The position numbers and the translations under genes are program-made. A stretch of DNA of 64,000 nt, from assembly GCF_900099975.1 (NCBI RefSeq), contig NZ_FNEI01000007.1, positions 1 to 64,000 of the forward strand. Direction: 5' to 3'. The DNA is from Arthrobacter cupressi (GTDB lineage Bacteria; Actinomycetota; Actinomycetes; Actinomycetales; Micrococcaceae). Positions 40,049 through 48,891 of the stretch are shown here, piece after piece (position 1 is the first letter of the stretch; every line of letters starts with the position of its first letter). Below the pieces are notes generated by a model, which worked only from the letters and a program-made list of their open reading frames with translations, made no database searches and had not been told where the DNA came from.

Positions 40049-41481
40049 GCGACTTCGGCCTGCTGAGCCCGGTCACGGCGTCGCCCGCGGTGGCCGCGCT
40101 GACCGGCGACCGGGCGGTGCTCGCGGCGATCCTCGACGTCGAAGCCGCCTGGGCCGCCGTCCTCGAAGACGCGGGCCTGGCACCGGAGGGTGCGGCCGCC
40201 GTCGTCGCGCAGGCCGCAGACCCGGAACTGTACGACGCCGAGGCGATCGCCGAACGCTCCCAGGGCGGCGGCAATCCGGTGATCCCGCTGCTCGGGGACC
40301 TCCGGGCGCGGGTCCGCGAACTCGACCCCGCGGCGCTGGCCGCCGTGCACAGCTCGCTGACCAGCCAGGACGTGCTGGACTCCGCGCTTATGCTGCTCGC
40401 CGACCGTGTCCGGGCCGCCGTTCTCACGGAAATCAAGGGCACGACGACGGCGCTCGCCGCCCTGGCCGAACAGCATGCGGACACGCTGTGCGTGGGCCGG
40501 AGCCTGACGCAGCATGCGCTGCCGTACACCTTCGGGCTCAAGGCCGCGCAATGGTTCCAGGGCGTGGCCGCCGCGGCCCGCCACCTGGACTCGCTCGAGC
40601 TGCCGCTGCAGTTCGGCGGTGCCGGGGGGACCCTGGCTTCGGCCACGGTGCTGACCGCGGGAACCGCTTCCGGCCCCTTCGAACTCGCGGAGGCACTCGC
40701 CGCGAAGCTCGGCCTCGCCGCCGCCCCTGCGCCCTGGCACACGAACCGGCTGCCGATGACCAGCTTGGGCGGCGCCCTCGCGGCGCTAACGGACTCCTTC
40801 GGGAAAATCGCGGCCGACGTCGTGTTCCTCAGCCGCCCCGAAGTGGCTGAACTCGGCGAACCGCTGGCCGCCGGCCGGGGAGTTTCCTCGGCCATGCCCC
40901 AGAAGCAGAACCCCGTGCTCTCCGTCCTGGTCCGCAGCGCGGCACTGCAGGCCCCGGCGCTCGCCGGACAGCTCCACCTGGCCGCCGCCACCTTCAACGA
41001 CGAGCGGCCGGACGGCGCATGGCACAGCGAATGGCCGGCCCTGCGCTCGCTGCTCGCGCTCGCGCTCGGCGCCGCCGTGCAGCTGCGCGAACTCATCGAA
41101 GGCCTGCGGGTCTTCCCGGATGTAATGCGCCGCAACCTCGAACTCTCCGGGCCGCTGCTCCTCAGCGAAGGCGTGGCGGCAGTCGTCGTCCCCCTGCTGG
41201 CTTCTGAGACGACCGGCGCGGACGGGAAGCAGGAGCTGCAGGCCGTCGTCGACGCCGTCCTCCAAACGAACCAGCCGGACCAGGCCGCCACGTACGCGAA
41301 GCTGCTGCGCGAGGCCGTTCCCGCGGCGTTGCTTCCGGACGCCCGGCTGGCCGAGCTGCTGGACCCCGCCAACTACCTCGGCGAAGCAGCGGACATCACC
41401 CGCCGCATCCTCGTCGCCTACCCGGACTACGCCGCAACAACCCGGGCCGCGACAACCATGAAGGGAGCCACCCGTGCCTGA
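40045..41481 (+). CDS. pcaB: 3-Carboxy-cis,cis-muconate cycloisomerase
   Basis: A 478-residue member of the fumarase/aspartase superfamily. The signature SSAMPQKQNPVLS is a variant of SSxMPxKxNP. HSSLTSQDVLDSALMLL supplies another conserved active-site region. It lactonises 3-carboxymuconate to 4-carboxymuconolactone. It overlaps pcaG (ATGA) and pcaD (8 bases), supporting one operon with coupled translation. Confidence 0.92.
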   Translation: MSDFGLLSPVTASPAVAALTGDRAVLAAILDVEAAWAAVLEDAGLAPEGAAAVVAQAADPELYDAEAIAERSQGGGNPVIPLLGDLRARVRELDPAALAAVHSSLTSQDVLDSALMLLADRVRAAVLTEIKGTTTALAALAEQHADTLCVGRSLTQHALPYTFGLKAAQWFQGVAAAARHLDSLELPLQFGGAGGTLASATVLTAGTASGPFELAEALAAKLGLAAAPAPWHTNRLPMTSLGGALAALTDSFGKIAADVVFLSRPEVAELGEPLAAGRGVSSAMPQKQNPVLSVLVRSAALQAPALAGQLHLAAATFNDERPDGAWHSEWPALRSLLALALGAAVQLRELIEGLRVFPDVMRRNLELSGPLLLSEGVAAVVVPLLASETTGADGKQELQAVVDAVLQTNQPDQAATYAKLLREAVPAALLPDARLAELLDPANYLGEAADITRRILVAYPDYAATTRAATTMKGATRA

Positions 41482-42295
41482 GACAACCAGCACCGCAAAG
41501 CCAGCCATCAAGGCCGTGCTGCTCTCCCCGCAGCGGCCCCTCGGAGACAAGCCCCTCCTGGTGGTGGGCCCCTCGCTCGGCACCTCCACCATCCTGTGGA
41601 ACGGGACCGCGGAACTGCTGGGCGACGAGTACGACGTGATCGGCTGGGACCTGCCCGGCCACGGTGTCTCGCCCGCCGCCACGGAAACCTTCAGTGTGGC
41701 CGGACTGGCCGACGCCGTGGTGGACCTGGTGGACTCGGTTCTTCCCGGCGCACGCTTCCATTACGCCGGGGTTTCCCTGGGCGGCGCCACCGGCCTGCAG
41801 CTGGGCATCAAGCACGGCGAACGGCTCCTCAGCCTCTCCGTGCAGTGTTCCGGCGCGAAGCTCGGCACCCCGGAGGGCTGGCTGGAACGCGCCGAGACGG
41901 TCCGGTACCAGGGCACGCCCGTGATGATCCAGGGCTCGGCGCAGCGCTGGTTCGGTGCCGGCTTCATGGACCGCGAACCCGCGGTGAGCAGCCGGCTCCT
42001 GCACGTGCTGCGCGACACCGACCGTTTCAGCTACGCCTACTGCTGCGAGGCCCTCGCGGGCTTCGACGTCCGCGCCGAACTCGGCACGATCACCGTCCCC
42101 ACCCAGCTTCTGGCGGGCGTCGAGGACACCGTCGCTCCGCCGTCGACCGCCGAGGAAGTGGCGGACGGGATCACCGCCGGGGGCGGCAGCGCCACCGTGG
42201 TGGCCCTCGACGGCGTCGGCCACCTCGCCCCCGCGGAGGCACCCGCCGCCGTCGCGCACCTGATGCGCGGCTTCATGAAGGAGGCTTCGGCATGA
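41474..42295 (+). CDS. pcaD: 3-Oxoadipate enol-lactonase
   Basis: A 273-residue alpha/beta hydrolase. Nucleophile elbow GVSLGG (Ser in YAGVSLGGATG), oxyanion segment GPSLGTSTILW, late Asp in AGVEDTVAPP and His in DGVGHLAPAE complete the triad. It hydrolyses 3-oxoadipate enol-lactone to 3-oxoadipate. Start is GTG 41474 inside pcaB with AAGGGAG upstream. In many actinobacteria PcaD is fused to PcaC as PcaL; here the two are separate, overlapping genes. Confidence 0.9.
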   Translation: MPETTSTAKPAIKAVLLSPQRPLGDKPLLVVGPSLGTSTILWNGTAELLGDEYDVIGWDLPGHGVSPAATETFSVAGLADAVVDLVDSVLPGARFHYAGVSLGGATGLQLGIKHGERLLSLSVQCSGAKLGTPEGWLERAETVRYQGTPVMIQGSAQRWFGAGFMDREPAVSSRLLHVLRDTDRFSYAYCCEALAGFDVRAELGTITVPTQLLAGVEDTVAPPSTAEEVADGITAGGGSATVVALDGVGHLAPAEAPAAVAHLMRGFMKEASA

Positions 42296-42735
42296 GTTCC
42301 GTGGACCGTCAGGGGGCCGTCCGGCCGGACGCCACCTCGCAGGAGATTTACGACGCCGGCATGGTGGTGCGGCGCCAGGTGCTCGGCGACGCGCACGTGG
42401 ACCGCGCCAACGCCGGCAAGGACGCCTTCACCGAGGACTTCCAGGACATGATCACCCGGATCGCCTGGGGCGGGATCTGGACCCGGCCGGGCCTGTCCCG
42501 GCAGATGCGCTCCGCCGTGACCATCACCGCCATGGTGGCGCATGGGCACTGGGAAGAACTGGCCATGCACATCCGTGCGGCCCTCCGGAACGGGCTGGAC
42601 CGCGACGAGATCAAGGAAATCCTGCTCCAGACCGCCATCTACTGCGGGGTACCCTCCGCCAACACCGCCTTCAAGACCGCCCAGCACGTTTTCGCGGAGA
42701 TCGACTCCGCTTCCTCAGAAAAGGATCCCTCATGA
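42292..42735 (+). CDS. pcaC: 4-Carboxymuconolactone decarboxylase
   Basis: A 147-residue AhpD-like helical protein. Typical segments are TEDFQDMITRIAWGGIWTRPGL, HGHWEELAMHIRAALRNG and EILLQTAIYCGVPSANTAF. It decarboxylates 4-carboxymuconolactone to 3-oxoadipate enol-lactone. ATG 42292 overlaps the pcaD stop and the gene's own stop overlaps pcaF, so translation is coupled through the operon. Confidence 0.93.
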   Translation: MSSVDRQGAVRPDATSQEIYDAGMVVRRQVLGDAHVDRANAGKDAFTEDFQDMITRIAWGGIWTRPGLSRQMRSAVTITAMVAHGHWEELAMHIRAALRNGLDRDEIKEILLQTAIYCGVPSANTAFKTAQHVFAEIDSASSEKDPS

Positions 42736-43961
42736 ACCAGGCTTATGTGTACGACGCCGTGCGCACGCCTTTCGGCAAGTTCGGCTCCGGGCTCGCCGGT
42801 GTCCGCCCGGACGACCTCGCCGCCCACGTAGTCCGCGAATCGGTCAAGCGCGCGCCGGGGCTCGACGTCGAGCGCATCGACGAAGTGGTGTTCGGCAACG
42901 CCAACGGCGCCGGCGAGGAAAACCGCAATGTGGCCCGCATGGCCACCCTGTTGGCCGGGCTGCCGGTCTCCATCCCGGGTACCACCGTGAACCGGCTCTG
43001 CGGTTCGTCCTTGGACGCCGCGATCATCGCCTCCCGCCAGATCAACGCCGGCGACGCCGACCTCATGCTGGTGGGCGGCGCCGAGTCCATGAGCCGCGCC
43101 CCCTGGGTGCTGCCCAAGACGTCCAAGCCGTACCCCGCCGGCGACATGACCCTGGCCTCCACCACGCTCGGCTGGCGGCTGGTCAACCCGGCCATGCCGT
43201 CGGAGTGGACGGTGTCGCTGGGTGAGGCCACCGAGCGCCTGCGCGAGAAGTACGGCATCACCCGTGAACGCCAGGACGAGTTTGCCGCGGCCTCGCACAA
43301 CCTCGCCGCGGCCGCGTGGGACGAGGGCTTCTACGACAACCTCGTGACCCAGGTGCCGGGCACCGAACTGGTGCGGGACGAGGGCATCCGTGCCGGTTCG
43401 ACCGCTGAGAAGCTCGCCGGGTTGAAGACGGTGTTCCGTCCCGAGGGTTCAGGGCCCGACGGCGGTGCTGCTTCCGGCGGTACCGTCACCGCCGGCAATG
43501 CCTCGCCGCTGTCCGACGGCGCCTCCGCCGCGTGGATCGGTTCCGAGGCCGCTTCCGGCCTGCTCGGCCTTGAGCCGCTGGCCCGCATCGCCGGGCGCGG
43601 CGCGCACGGAAACGACCCGCAGTTCTTCGGATTCGCCCCTGTGGAGGCGGCGAACAAAGCCCTCGCGAAGGCGGGCATCGGCTGGGAGCAGGTGGGCGCC
43701 GTCGAGCTTAACGAAGCGTTCGCCGCGCAGTCGCTGGCCTGCATTGACGCCTGGGACATCGACCCCGCGATCGTGAACCGGCACGGCGGTGCGATTGCCA
43801 TGGGCCACCCGCTGGGCGCCTCCGGCACCCGGATCCTGGGCACCCTGGCACGCTCGCTCCAGGCCTCCGGGCAGCGGTGGGGCGTCGCGGCGATCTGCAT
43901 CGGCGTGGGGCAGGGGCTCGCCGTCGTGCTGGAAAACGTCACTGCCGGCGTGAAGGGATAA
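42732..43961 (+). CDS. pcaF: 3-Oxoadipyl-CoA thiolase
   Basis: A 409-residue thiolase with nucleophilic Cys in NRLCGSSLDA (about residue 95), His in NRHGGAIAMGHPLGASG and the second Cys in AAICIGVGQG. PcaF splits 3-oxoadipyl-CoA into succinyl-CoA and acetyl-CoA. Length and all motifs are normal. The gene is followed after 5 bp by pcaI. Confidence 0.94.
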   Translation: MNQAYVYDAVRTPFGKFGSGLAGVRPDDLAAHVVRESVKRAPGLDVERIDEVVFGNANGAGEENRNVARMATLLAGLPVSIPGTTVNRLCGSSLDAAIIASRQINAGDADLMLVGGAESMSRAPWVLPKTSKPYPAGDMTLASTTLGWRLVNPAMPSEWTVSLGEATERLREKYGITRERQDEFAAASHNLAAAAWDEGFYDNLVTQVPGTELVRDEGIRAGSTAEKLAGLKTVFRPEGSGPDGGAASGGTVTAGNASPLSDGASAAWIGSEAASGLLGLEPLARIAGRGAHGNDPQFFGFAPVEAANKALAKAGIGWEQVGAVELNEAFAAQSLACIDAWDIDPAIVNRHGGAIAMGHPLGASGTRILGTLARSLQASGQRWGVAAICIGVGQGLAVVLENVTAGVKG

Positions 43962-43966
43962 GGGAC

Positions 43967-44659
43967 ATGCTGACTTTCATTGACACCGTGGGCGAGGCCG
44001 TGGCCGGGATCAAGGACGGCTCCACCATCATGATCGGCGGCTTCGGCAACGCCGGGCAGCCCTTCGAACTGATCGACGCCCTGCTGGATTCGGGCGCCAC
44101 GGACCTGACCGTGGTGAACAACAACGCCGGCCAGGGCGACCAGGGCCTGGCGTTGCTCATCAAGGAAGGCCGGGTGCGGAAGATGATCTGCTCCTTCCCG
44201 CGGCAGTCCGATTCCTGGCACTTCGACGCCAAGTACAAGGCCGGGGAGATCGAACTCGAACTCGTTCCGCAGGGCAACCTGGCCGAACGCATCCGGGCTG
44301 CCGGGGCCGGCATCGGCGGGTTCTTCACGCCCACCGGCTACGGCACCATGCTCGCCGAAGGCAAGGAAACCCGCTTCCTGGACGGCAAATGGCAGGTCTT
44401 CGAGACTCCCATCCACGCCGACGTCGCCCTCATCAAGGCCCTCAAGGCCGACGGCAAGGGCAACCTCGTCTACCGCAAAACCGCCCGGAACTTCGGCCCC
44501 ATCATGGCCGCCGCCGCCAAGCACAGCATCGTGCAGGTTTCGGAGATCGTGCCGGTCGGTGCCCTGGACCCGGAGAACATCGTGACCCCTGGGATTTACG
44601 TCAACAGCGTCGTGCGGGTGGCCGGCGCGTCCGCCTCCAAGGAAGGACAGGTGGCCTGA
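43967..44659 (+). CDS. pcaI: 3-Oxoadipate CoA-transferase subunit A
   Basis: A 230-residue CoA-transferase alpha subunit with GSTIMIGGFGNAGQPFELIDAL near the N-terminus and GAGIGGFFTPTGYGT in mid-protein. With PcaJ it moves CoA from succinyl-CoA to 3-oxoadipate. ATG 43967 has AAGGGATAAGGG upstream. It precedes pcaJ by one base. Confidence 0.93.
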   Translation: MLTFIDTVGEAVAGIKDGSTIMIGGFGNAGQPFELIDALLDSGATDLTVVNNNAGQGDQGLALLIKEGRVRKMICSFPRQSDSWHFDAKYKAGEIELELVPQGNLAERIRAAGAGIGGFFTPTGYGTMLAEGKETRFLDGKWQVFETPIHADVALIKALKADGKGNLVYRKTARNFGPIMAAAAKHSIVQVSEIVPVGALDPENIVTPGIYVNSVVRVAGASASKEGQVA

Positions 44660-44660
44660 G

Positions 44661-45335
44661 ATGAGCACCCTCGAAACGTCGCTCCAAACGTCCGCCGAGC
44701 CCCTGGGCCGCAACGAACTCGCTCAGCTGGTGGCGCGGGACATCGCGCCGGGCTCCTTCGTGAACCTGGGCATCGGCCAGCCCACACAGGTGTCCAACTA
44801 CCTCACCGAGGAACAAAACATCACGCTCCACACGGAGAACGGCATGCTCGGCATGGGCCCGGAAGCGGTGGGGGAGGAGATCGACGGCGACCTCATCAAC
44901 GCCGGCAAGATCCCCGTCACCGAACTTCCCGGGGCGTCCTACTTCCACCATGCTGACTCCTTCGCGATCATGCGCGGCGGGCACCTGGACATCTGCGTGC
45001 TGGGCGCCTTCCAGGTCTCGGCCGGCGGCGACCTGGCGAACTGGCACACCGGCGCACCGGACGCGATTCCCGCCGTCGGGGGTGCCATGGACCTGGCCAC
45101 GGGCGCGAAGGACGTGTTCGTGATGATGACCCTGCTGACCCGCGACGGCGTGTCCAAGCTCGTGGAGCAGTGCACCTACCCGCTGACCGGCGTGGGCTGC
45201 GTGACCCGTGTGTACACGGACAAGGCGGTGTTCCTCACCGGGCCCGACGGCGTCACGGTCCGTGAGACCTTCGGCTGCACCTTCGAGGAGCTCCAGGCCC
45301 TCGTCCCGCTGCCGCTGAAGCCCGCCGTTTCTTGA
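44661..45335 (+). CDS. pcaJ: 3-Oxoadipate CoA-transferase subunit B
   Basis: A 224-residue CoA-transferase beta subunit. The catalytic glutamate that forms the gamma-glutamyl-CoA thioester lies in LHTENGMLGMGP; GSFVNLGIGQPTQVSNYL and HADSFAIMRGGHLD are also typical. It ends the coupled pcaHGBDCFIJ run, followed by palindromic element A copy 2 and then pcaR. Confidence 0.93.
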   Translation: MSTLETSLQTSAEPLGRNELAQLVARDIAPGSFVNLGIGQPTQVSNYLTEEQNITLHTENGMLGMGPEAVGEEIDGDLINAGKIPVTELPGASYFHHADSFAIMRGGHLDICVLGAFQVSAGGDLANWHTGAPDAIPAVGGAMDLATGAKDVFVMMTLLTRDGVSKLVEQCTYPLTGVGCVTRVYTDKAVFLTGPDGVTVRETFGCTFEELQALVPLPLKPAVS

Positions 45336-45397
45336 GCGCGAACGTACATTTGGGGCCCCGTTTTCCGCGGTTTAGGGGCCACAACTGTACGTTCGCG
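45336..45397. repeat. Palindromic intergenic element family A, copy 2
   Basis: Arms beginning GCGCGAACGTACATTTGG (45336) and ending CTGTACGTTCGCG (45397), with GGGGCCCC near the inner edge and TTTCCGCGG in the centre. It starts at the base after the pcaJ stop and may act as its terminator. Confidence 0.8.
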
Positions 45398-45426
45398 GCA
45401 ACGGGACGCCAATAGGATAGGTAACC

Positions 45427-46230
45427 ATGAGCAACGCAGCCCCCGCGGCCCCGCAGGCCAGCGACCAGTACGTGCAGTCCCTGGCGCGCGGCCTGGCCGT
45501 GATCCGGGCCTTTGACGCCGCCAACCCGCTCATGACCCTCAGCGAGGTGGCTGCCCGCACCGGGCTCACCCGCGCCACGGCCCGCCGCTTCCTGCACACC
45601 CTGGTGGAGCTGGGTTACGTGCGCACCGACGGGAAGACCTTCGCGCTGACCGCCCTCGTGCTGCAGTTGGGGTACTCGTACCTCTCGGCACTGTCCCTGC
45701 CGCAGCTCGCCCAACCCCACCTGGAGGAACTGTCCCACAAACTGGGGGAGTCGACGTCGGCTGCGGTCCTGGACGGTGCCGATATCTTCTACGTCGCCCG
45801 GGTGGCGACCCGCCGGATCATGACGGTGGGGATCACGGTGGGCACCCGCTTCCCGGCGTACGCGACGTCGATGGGCCGGGTCCTGCTGGCGGGCCTGCCG
45901 GAGGCGAAACTGCGGGAGTACCTGGACGCCGTCGAGCTCACGCCCCTGACGCCGCGCACCGTCGGCACCCGCGAGGCCTTGCTGGCCGAACTGGAAAAGG
46001 TCCGGGAACAGGGCTGGTGCCTGCTGGACCAGGAACTGGAACTCGGGCTCATGTCCATCGCCGCCCCCGTCCGCAACGCCGCGGGGAAGGTGGTGGCCGC
46101 CGTCAATGTCTCACTGCAGGCCCAGAACGTCGCGGCGCAGGCCGAACCCGAGGCTTACCTCGAGTCCGTCCGCCACGAAATCCTGCGCACCGCGGAACTG
46201 ATCTCGGCCGACATCTCCGCGAAGCACTGA
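45427..46230 (+). CDS. pcaR: IclR family regulator, probable PcaR/PobR-type activator of the pca operon
   Basis: A 267-residue IclR protein of the PcaR/PcaU/PobR subgroup, which has YVQSLARGLAVIRAFDA at the N-terminus, LSEVAARTGLTRATARRFLHTL as the recognition region and RFPAYATSMGRVLLAGLPE, RQ-like EQGWCLLDQELELGLMSIAAPV in the effector domain. The position at the end of the pca operon matches C. glutamicum pcaR. It probably responds to protocatechuate or 3-oxoadipate. It is separated from pcaJ by palindromic element A copy 2. Confidence 0.88.
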   Translation: MSNAAPAAPQASDQYVQSLARGLAVIRAFDAANPLMTLSEVAARTGLTRATARRFLHTLVELGYVRTDGKTFALTALVLQLGYSYLSALSLPQLAQPHLEELSHKLGESTSAAVLDGADIFYVARVATRRIMTVGITVGTRFPAYATSMGRVLLAGLPEAKLREYLDAVELTPLTPRTVGTREALLAELEKVREQGWCLLDQELELGLMSIAAPVRNAAGKVVAAVNVSLQAQNVAAQAEPEAYLESVRHEILRTAELISADISAKH

Positions 46231-46240
46231 CTGCTTTTCT

Positions 46241-46303
46241 GCGCGAACGTACACTTGGGCCCCATTTTCCGCGTTTTTTAGGGCCCCAACTGTACGTTCG
46301 CGC
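46241..46303. repeat. Palindromic intergenic element family A, copy 3
   Basis: Arms GCGCGAACGTACACTTGG (from 46241) and CCAACTGTACGTTCGCGC (to 46303) with a TTTCCGCGTTTTT centre. It fills the gap between the converging pcaR and DUF1801 genes. Confidence 0.8.
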
Positions 46304-46309
46304 TCCCCG

Positions 46310-46654
46310 CTACGCGCCGATCTCCGCCAGGCGCAGTTCAAGGATGCGGCGGACCAACTCGTCCGGAACGGGGTTCTCCGCGCTGAACCTCAGCGTTCCG
46401 GGTGACCAGGAAAAGCCGTCGAGTTCGTCCGCCAGGCGCCCCAGGATCTGGCCGCTGAACGGGTACAGGGCCAGGTGCTTCTTGGTTTCCAGGACGCTGA
46501 CGAATCCCTTGCCGTCCAGGAGCAGTGCGGGCATGCCGTAGCTGGTGCCCTCCTCGACCCCGGGTGCCAGCTCGCGCGCGATCGCAACGATGCGTTCCAG
46601 CACCTGCCTGTTGGGTGCCTTGATGCCGGCGAGGTAGTCGGTGACGGCTCCCAT
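46310..46654 (-). CDS. DUF1801 (YdhG-like) family protein
   Basis: A 114-residue protein with the DUF1801 pattern: a repeat-like helix LAGIKAPNRQVLERIVAIARELAPGVEE, then SYGMPALLLDGKGFVSVLETKKHLALYPFSG and LRFSAENPVPDELVRRILELRLAEI. Structures of the family are small alpha-beta domains of unknown biochemical role. ATG 46654 has no strong ribosome site; it gives the expected family N-terminus. It has palindromic elements on both sides. Confidence 0.8.
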   Translation of the reverse strand: MGAVTDYLAGIKAPNRQVLERIVAIARELAPGVEEGTSYGMPALLLDGKGFVSVLETKKHLALYPFSGQILGRLADELDGFSWSPGTLRFSAENPVPDELVRRILELRLAEIGA

Positions 46655-46692
46655 AGGGACATGGTGCGCCTTCCGGGCTCTCCGCGTCGATG

Positions 46693-46754
46693 GACGAACG
46701 TACAGTTGGGGCCCCGAAACCGGCGATTCCAGGGCCCCAACTGTACGTTCGCGC
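46693..46754. repeat. Palindromic intergenic element family A, copy 4
   Basis: Arms CGAACGTACAGTTGGGGCCC (from 46695) and its complement ending 46754, around GAAACCGGCGATTCC. The arms are nearly identical to copy 1. It lies between the FMN reductase and DUF1801 genes. Confidence 0.83.
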
Positions 46755-46770
46755 TCCCGGTAGGACCGGG

Positions 46771-47382
46771 TCAGCGGGTCAGCTTGGCCGAGTCCGGGTG
46801 CTCGTCGCCAATGTGGCCGGGGGCGTTGGCCGCGAGCACGCGCTGGACGAAGGCGCTGTACTCCTCCATGTAGTGGCGCAGCAGCTCCGCGGTGTGGGAA
46901 TCGGACACCGCGCCGTCCTCGGCGAAGACGTCCTTGTTGAACTTGATGTAGGCCTCGGGGGCGTTCAGCTGCGGGGCGTCCAGGAAGCTGAGGACGCTGC
47001 GCATGGAGGACTGCATGACGGCGGTGCCGATGCTGCCCGGAGAGGTGCCGATGATGCCGGTCGGCTTGCGGGCGAAGGAGTTGGTGCCCCACGGCCGGGA
47101 GCCCCAATCGATGGCGTTCTTGAGCGCGCCGGGGATGGAGCGGTTGTATTCGGGGGAGACGAAGAGGATGCCGTCCGAGGCAGCCACGGCGTCTTTGAAG
47201 GCCCGTCCGGCGGGCGGGTAGTCGGCGTCGTAGTCCGGGCTGTACAGCGGGAGGTCCTTGATGGGGACTTCGGAGAATTCGAGTTCCTCCGGTGCCAGTT
47301 TGATGAGGGCCTTGGAGAGGATCCGGTTGATGGAATTGCTGGCGAGGCTGCCCACGAGGTAGCCGATCTTGTACGTTGCCAT
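46771..47382 (-). CDS. NADPH-dependent FMN reductase family protein
   Basis: A 203-residue flavodoxin-like reductase: IGYLVGSLASNSINRILSKAL (FMN phosphate loop), FVSPEYNRSIPGALKNAIDWGSRPW (typical of YieF/ChrR and azoreductase-type proteins) and GIIGTSPGSIGTAVMQSSMRSVL. It reduces quinones, chromate or azo dyes with NAD(P)H and may protect against redox-cycling aromatics. ATG 47382 follows AAAGGAATGCAGAC. The C-terminal 30 residues (EEYSAFVQRVLAANA...) extend the core. Confidence 0.88.
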   Translation of the reverse strand: MATYKIGYLVGSLASNSINRILSKALIKLAPEELEFSEVPIKDLPLYSPDYDADYPPAGRAFKDAVAASDGILFVSPEYNRSIPGALKNAIDWGSRPWGTNSFARKPTGIIGTSPGSIGTAVMQSSMRSVLSFLDAPQLNAPEAYIKFNKDVFAEDGAVSDSHTAELLRHYMEEYSAFVQRVLAANAPGHIGDEHPDSAKLTR

Positions 47383-47504
47383 GTCTGCATTCCTTTCCGA
47401 CGGCGCGGCCGGAACCGGCTCGTCGACGGTCGTGGTGGGGCTGGAGGTCCAGCCCACAACGACCCTAACGGCGGAGGCCCCGGAAGGGAACGGCCGCCGC
47501 GGTT

Positions 47505-47567
47505 GCGCGAACGAACAGTTGCGGCCCCGCAATCCGCGAAAACGGGGCCTCAAGTGTACGTTCGCGC
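47505..47567. repeat. Palindromic intergenic element family A, copy 5
   Basis: The most diverged copy: left arm GCGCGAACGAACAGTTGCGG (from 47505) and right arm ending GTGTACGTTCGCGC (47567). The 47383-47694 gap otherwise holds only the upstream regions of the FMN reductase and pntA genes. Confidence 0.75.
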
Positions 47568-47694
47568 CTCAGCCACCCCAGGCCCCGGAAGGGAACGCCC
47601 CCTCCCGTCCGCGCCCGCCGGGGGTTAGGCTCATGCCAACGACTGCACGGGCTTGTGTGACCGCGGACCAACGGAGGTTCCGGGAGGGAGCGCG

Positions 47695-48891
47695 ATGAAA
47701 CTGGGCATTGCACTGGAACGCCGGGAAGGCGAGCGGAGGGTGGCCGCGACGCCGGAAACCGTCAAGCAGCTCACCGGGCTGGGCCTTGAGGTCCTCGTCG
47801 AAAGCGGGGCGGGGCTCGAGTCCGGGCACCCGGACGAGGCCTACCAGGACGCCGGCGCCTGGATCGTGGACACCCTGGAGCCCGGCAACCTCGACATTCT
47901 CGCCCACGTCCGCCCGCTGGACCCGGACACGGCGAGGTCCCTCAAACAAGGCGCGGTCACCGTGGGACTGGCCTCGCCGTCGTCGGAACTTTCCACCGTG
48001 CGGGCGCTCGCCGAAACGGGGGTCACCTCCTTCTCCCTGGAACTGGTGCCGCGCATCTCCCGGGCCCAGTCCATGGACGCCCTGACCTCGCAGGCGCTTG
48101 TGGCCGGGTACCGCTGCGTGCTCGAAGCGGCGACGCGGCTGCCGCGCTTCTTCCCGCTCTACATGACCGCCGCCGGCACTATCCCGCCGGCCAGGGTTCT
48201 GGTGCTGGGCGCCGGCGTCGCGGGCCTGCAGGCCATCGGCACCGCCAAGCGGCTGGGCGCACGCGTCTCCGCCAACGACATCCGTCCCGCCTCCGCGGAC
48301 GAAGTCGCCTCGATGGGCGGCACCTTCATCAGGCTCGACGTCGAAACCGCCGAGGCGTCCGGCGGCTACGCCCGCGAACTCAGCGCCGACCGCGGCGCCC
48401 TGCAGCGCGAACTGCTCGCCCCGCATGTGGCCGCCGCCGACGTCCTCATCACGACGGCGGCCGTCCCCGGGCGCCGCGCCCCGCTGCTGGTGACGCTCGC
48501 GATGGTCCAGGCCATGCGGCCGGGCTCGGTGGTGGTGGACCTCGCCGCCGAATCCGGCGGCAACGTGGAGGGTGTGGTGGCCGGGGAAGACACCGTGATC
48601 CCGACGGCGGACGGCCGGGGCATGGTGACCCTGGTGGGAATGAAGGACGCCGCCTCCGCCCTGCCGGCCGACGCCTCACGCCTGTACGCCAAGAACGTCG
48701 CCAGCCTGCTCGAACTGCTGGTCAGGGACGGCGCCTTCGCCCCGGACTGGGAGGACGAGGTGGTGGCCGGCAGCTGCCTGACGCACGACGGCGCCGTGCG
48801 GCACGGTCCCACGGCCGAGGCTTTGGCGGCACTCGCCCCGGAGGGTGCCGGGTTTGCCGCGGACGGTTCAGCGAAAGAGGGGACGAACTGA
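47695..48891 (+). CDS. pntAA: NAD(P) transhydrogenase alpha subunit, NAD-binding domain I
   Basis: A 398-residue NAD(H)-binding subunit of proton-translocating transhydrogenase, of the split-alpha type. The alanine-dehydrogenase-like fold is shown by ALERREGERRVAATPETV at the N-terminus, nucleotide loop VLVLGAGVAGLQAIGTAKRLGA and VVVDLAAESGGNVEG. It transfers hydride between NADH and NADP+ with PntB, coupled to proton flow, supplying NADPH. ATG 47695 has GGGAGG 7 bases upstream. It overlaps the next gene by one base. Confidence 0.93.
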   Translation: MKLGIALERREGERRVAATPETVKQLTGLGLEVLVESGAGLESGHPDEAYQDAGAWIVDTLEPGNLDILAHVRPLDPDTARSLKQGAVTVGLASPSSELSTVRALAETGVTSFSLELVPRISRAQSMDALTSQALVAGYRCVLEAATRLPRFFPLYMTAAGTIPPARVLVLGAGVAGLQAIGTAKRLGARVSANDIRPASADEVASMGGTFIRLDVETAEASGGYARELSADRGALQRELLAPHVAAADVLITTAAVPGRRAPLLVTLAMVQAMRPGSVVVDLAAESGGNVEGVVAGEDTVIPTADGRGMVTLVGMKDAASALPADASRLYAKNVASLLELLVRDGAFAPDWEDEVVAGSCLTHDGAVRHGPTAEALAALAPEGAGFAADGSAKEGTN

